The translations under genes and the position numbers were made by a program. Source: Bryobacterales bacterium (GTDB lineage: Bacteria > Acidobacteriota > Terriglobia > Bryobacterales > Bryobacteraceae). From it: DNA of 6,211 bases. The first letter of the stretch is position 1, and the number at the start of each line of letters is the position of its first letter. This document shows, piece by piece, positions 5,085 to 6,211 of this stretch. Below the pieces are notes generated by a model. The model ran no database searches and had not been told where the DNA came from. It saw only the letters and a program-made list of their open reading frames with translations. The stretch spans positions 1-6,211 of the forward strand of contig JAUZEU010000333.1 of assembly GCA_030838885.1 (NCBI GenBank), written 5' to 3'.

Positions 5085-6211
5085 ATGCTCGCCTTGCTTC
5101 TTGCCGCGGCGGCTGTGGCCCCATCGCCCGTATTCACAAGTGATGTAGCACCCATAATCTTCAAACACTGTGTCGGCTGTCATCACGAAGGCGAAGTGGC
5201 CCCGTTCTCGTTGACAAACTTTGACAATGTTAAAAAACATGCAGTACTAATAGCCGAGGTAGTACGTAAACGTCTGATGCCGCCGTGGCAGCCTGTTCCA
5301 GGTTACAACCACTTTACAGACGAGCGAAAGCTCACCCCGCTTGAGATCGCCACCATCCAGCGCTGGGCCGCAACCGGCGCTCGTGAAGGCAATCGCGCGA
5401 AGTTAGTCGCTCCGCCCGTGTTCACGAATGACTGGCAACTGGGCAAGCCAGACCTGGTGGCCACGCTTCCCACGCCCGTGCAGGTTCCCGCCGAAGGATT
5501 CGATGTCTACCAATGCTTCGTGGTTCCCATGGAGGTACCTCGACAACGCTACATCCGCGCCGTCGAATTCCGACCTTCCAATCGCCGCGTTGTTCACCAC
5601 GCGCTGCTGTTCACAGACGCAAGTCATATCGCGCATGAACCGCGCTATCCGTGCTTCGGATCCCTCGGGCTCTTACCCACCCAGGGCATCGGCGGCTGGT
5701 CGCCAGGCAACGCTCCCATCAGGATGCTTGAAGGCGCAGCCGTGCCCCTCTCGCCCAACTCCCGCCTCATAGCCCAGGTCCACTATCACCCCGATGGCAA
5801 GCCGGAAGAAGACCAGTGGAGCGTCGGCTTTTATTTCACCGATCAGCCTCCCGTGCGTCGCGTCGTCGACGTCGGTATGGCTTCCCGCCTCATCGACATT
5901 CCGGCTGGCGATCCGCATTACGTCGTCCGTGCGCACTTCACAACGCCCATAGCAGTGGATGCAATAGGTGTCATTCCCCACGCGCATCTGTTGTGCCGTG
6001 AGATGCGTGGCTGGGCCATCCTTCCCAACGGCTCGAAACAATGGCTTCTGAACATCCGCGATTGGAATTTCAACTGGCAGGATCAACTGCGCTACGCACG
6101 CCCCATCCGACTGCCCGCAGACACGCGCTTCGAAATGGAGTTCGTCTACGACAACTCCGCCGCAAATCCCCGCAACCCTCATTCGCCCCCGCAGCGAGTC
6201 CTCTGGGGACC
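5085..6211 (+). CDS. Cytochrome c fused to PHM-like copper monooxygenase domain (3' end cut)
   Basis: The frame is open from the ATG at 5085 to the window edge (375 codons visible); an in-frame TAG at 5076 makes this the first possible ATG. AGGG four bases upstream is a weak ribosome binding site. A short hydrophobic leader (MLALLLAAAAV) suggests export, as expected for a c-type cytochrome. The heme motif CVGCH is at 29-33, with Met65 in LMPPW as possible axial ligand; the cytochrome part ends near 105. The rest resembles the copper type II, ascorbate-dependent monooxygenase fold (peptidylglycine alpha-hydroxylating type): VHHALL (His171, His172), QVHYHP (His233) and PHAHLL (His299, His301). 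By analogy with PHM, the first three would bind CuH and the HxH pair CuM. The PHM methionine ligand would fall just past the edge. Such fusions are frequent in Acidobacteria and Planctomycetes, with unknown substrates. Heme-coupled oxidation in the periplasm is inferred. Confidence 0.9.
   Translation, partial: MLALLLAAAAVAPSPVFTSDVAPIIFKHCVGCHHEGEVAPFSLTNFDNVKKHAVLIAEVVRKRLMPPWQPVPGYNHFTDERKLTPLEIATIQRWAATGAREGNRAKLVAPPVFTNDWQLGKPDLVATLPTPVQVPAEGFDVYQCFVVPMEVPRQRYIRAVEFRPSNRRVVHHALLFTDASHIAHEPRYPCFGSLGLLPTQGIGGWSPGNAPIRMLEGAAVPLSPNSRLIAQVHYHPDGKPEEDQWSVGFYFTDQPPVRRVVDVGMASRLIDIPAGDPHYVVRAHFTTPIAVDAIGVIPHAHLLCREMRGWAILPNGSKQWLLNIRDWNFNWQDQLRYARPIRLPADTRFEMEFVYDNSAANPRNPHSPPQRVLWG

Noticed and set aside
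5673..6182. Minus-strand open frame of 169 codons inside the cytochrome/monooxygenase gene
   Set aside because: It is a shadow of the plus-strand gene, whose heme and copper-site motifs are unmistakable; no family resemblance or ribosome binding site supports it.

Overview
The window is GC-rich, densely coded bacterial DNA. The gene content suggests an acidobacterium of the Solibacter/Bryobacter kind: a long secreted Abhydrolase_10-type hydrolase, a cytochrome c fused to a copper monooxygenase-like domain, and a small cysteine-rich protein of unknown role. No rRNA or marker gene fixes the taxonomy, so this is inference from family recall.

Layout. Positions 1-4 hold the first codon of a minus-strand gene that leaves the window, with a strong ribosome binding site. 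Positions 5-209 are non-coding and contain two small hairpins. Positions 210-2231 (minus) encode a secreted alpha/beta hydrolase. Positions 2268-2783 (minus) encode a MOSC-domain protein. Across only 28 bp, a plus-strand pair diverges from it: a YdjM-type membrane metal-dependent hydrolase (2812-3810, TTG start) and an HNH nuclease-like protein (3807-4313, GTG start inside the previous stop). A minus-strand zinc-ribbon protein (4303-4794) converges on the HNH gene and overlaps it by 11 bp. A 290-bp, partly AT-rich intergenic region (4795-5084) separates it from a plus-strand cytochrome c/copper monooxygenase-like gene, which starts at 5085 and is cut by the right edge.

How the genes fit together. 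The minus-strand block (MOSC, hydrolase, edge gene) could be one transcript, but an exact TATAAT just before the hydrolase suggests that gene may have its own promoter. The YdjM-like and HNH genes are almost certainly translationally coupled. I see no mobile element, CRISPR array, tRNA, phage gene or toxin-antitoxin pair. The most distinctive item is the HNH protein: its order of an FCS-type zinc finger, a YLR-KVF-RD-G-C-CG segment and a DH...GGGQC.L.N..TLC..CH core resembles the C-terminal HNH region of the animal DNA-repair protein ZRANB3. No multi-gene system with a demonstrable shared function is evident.
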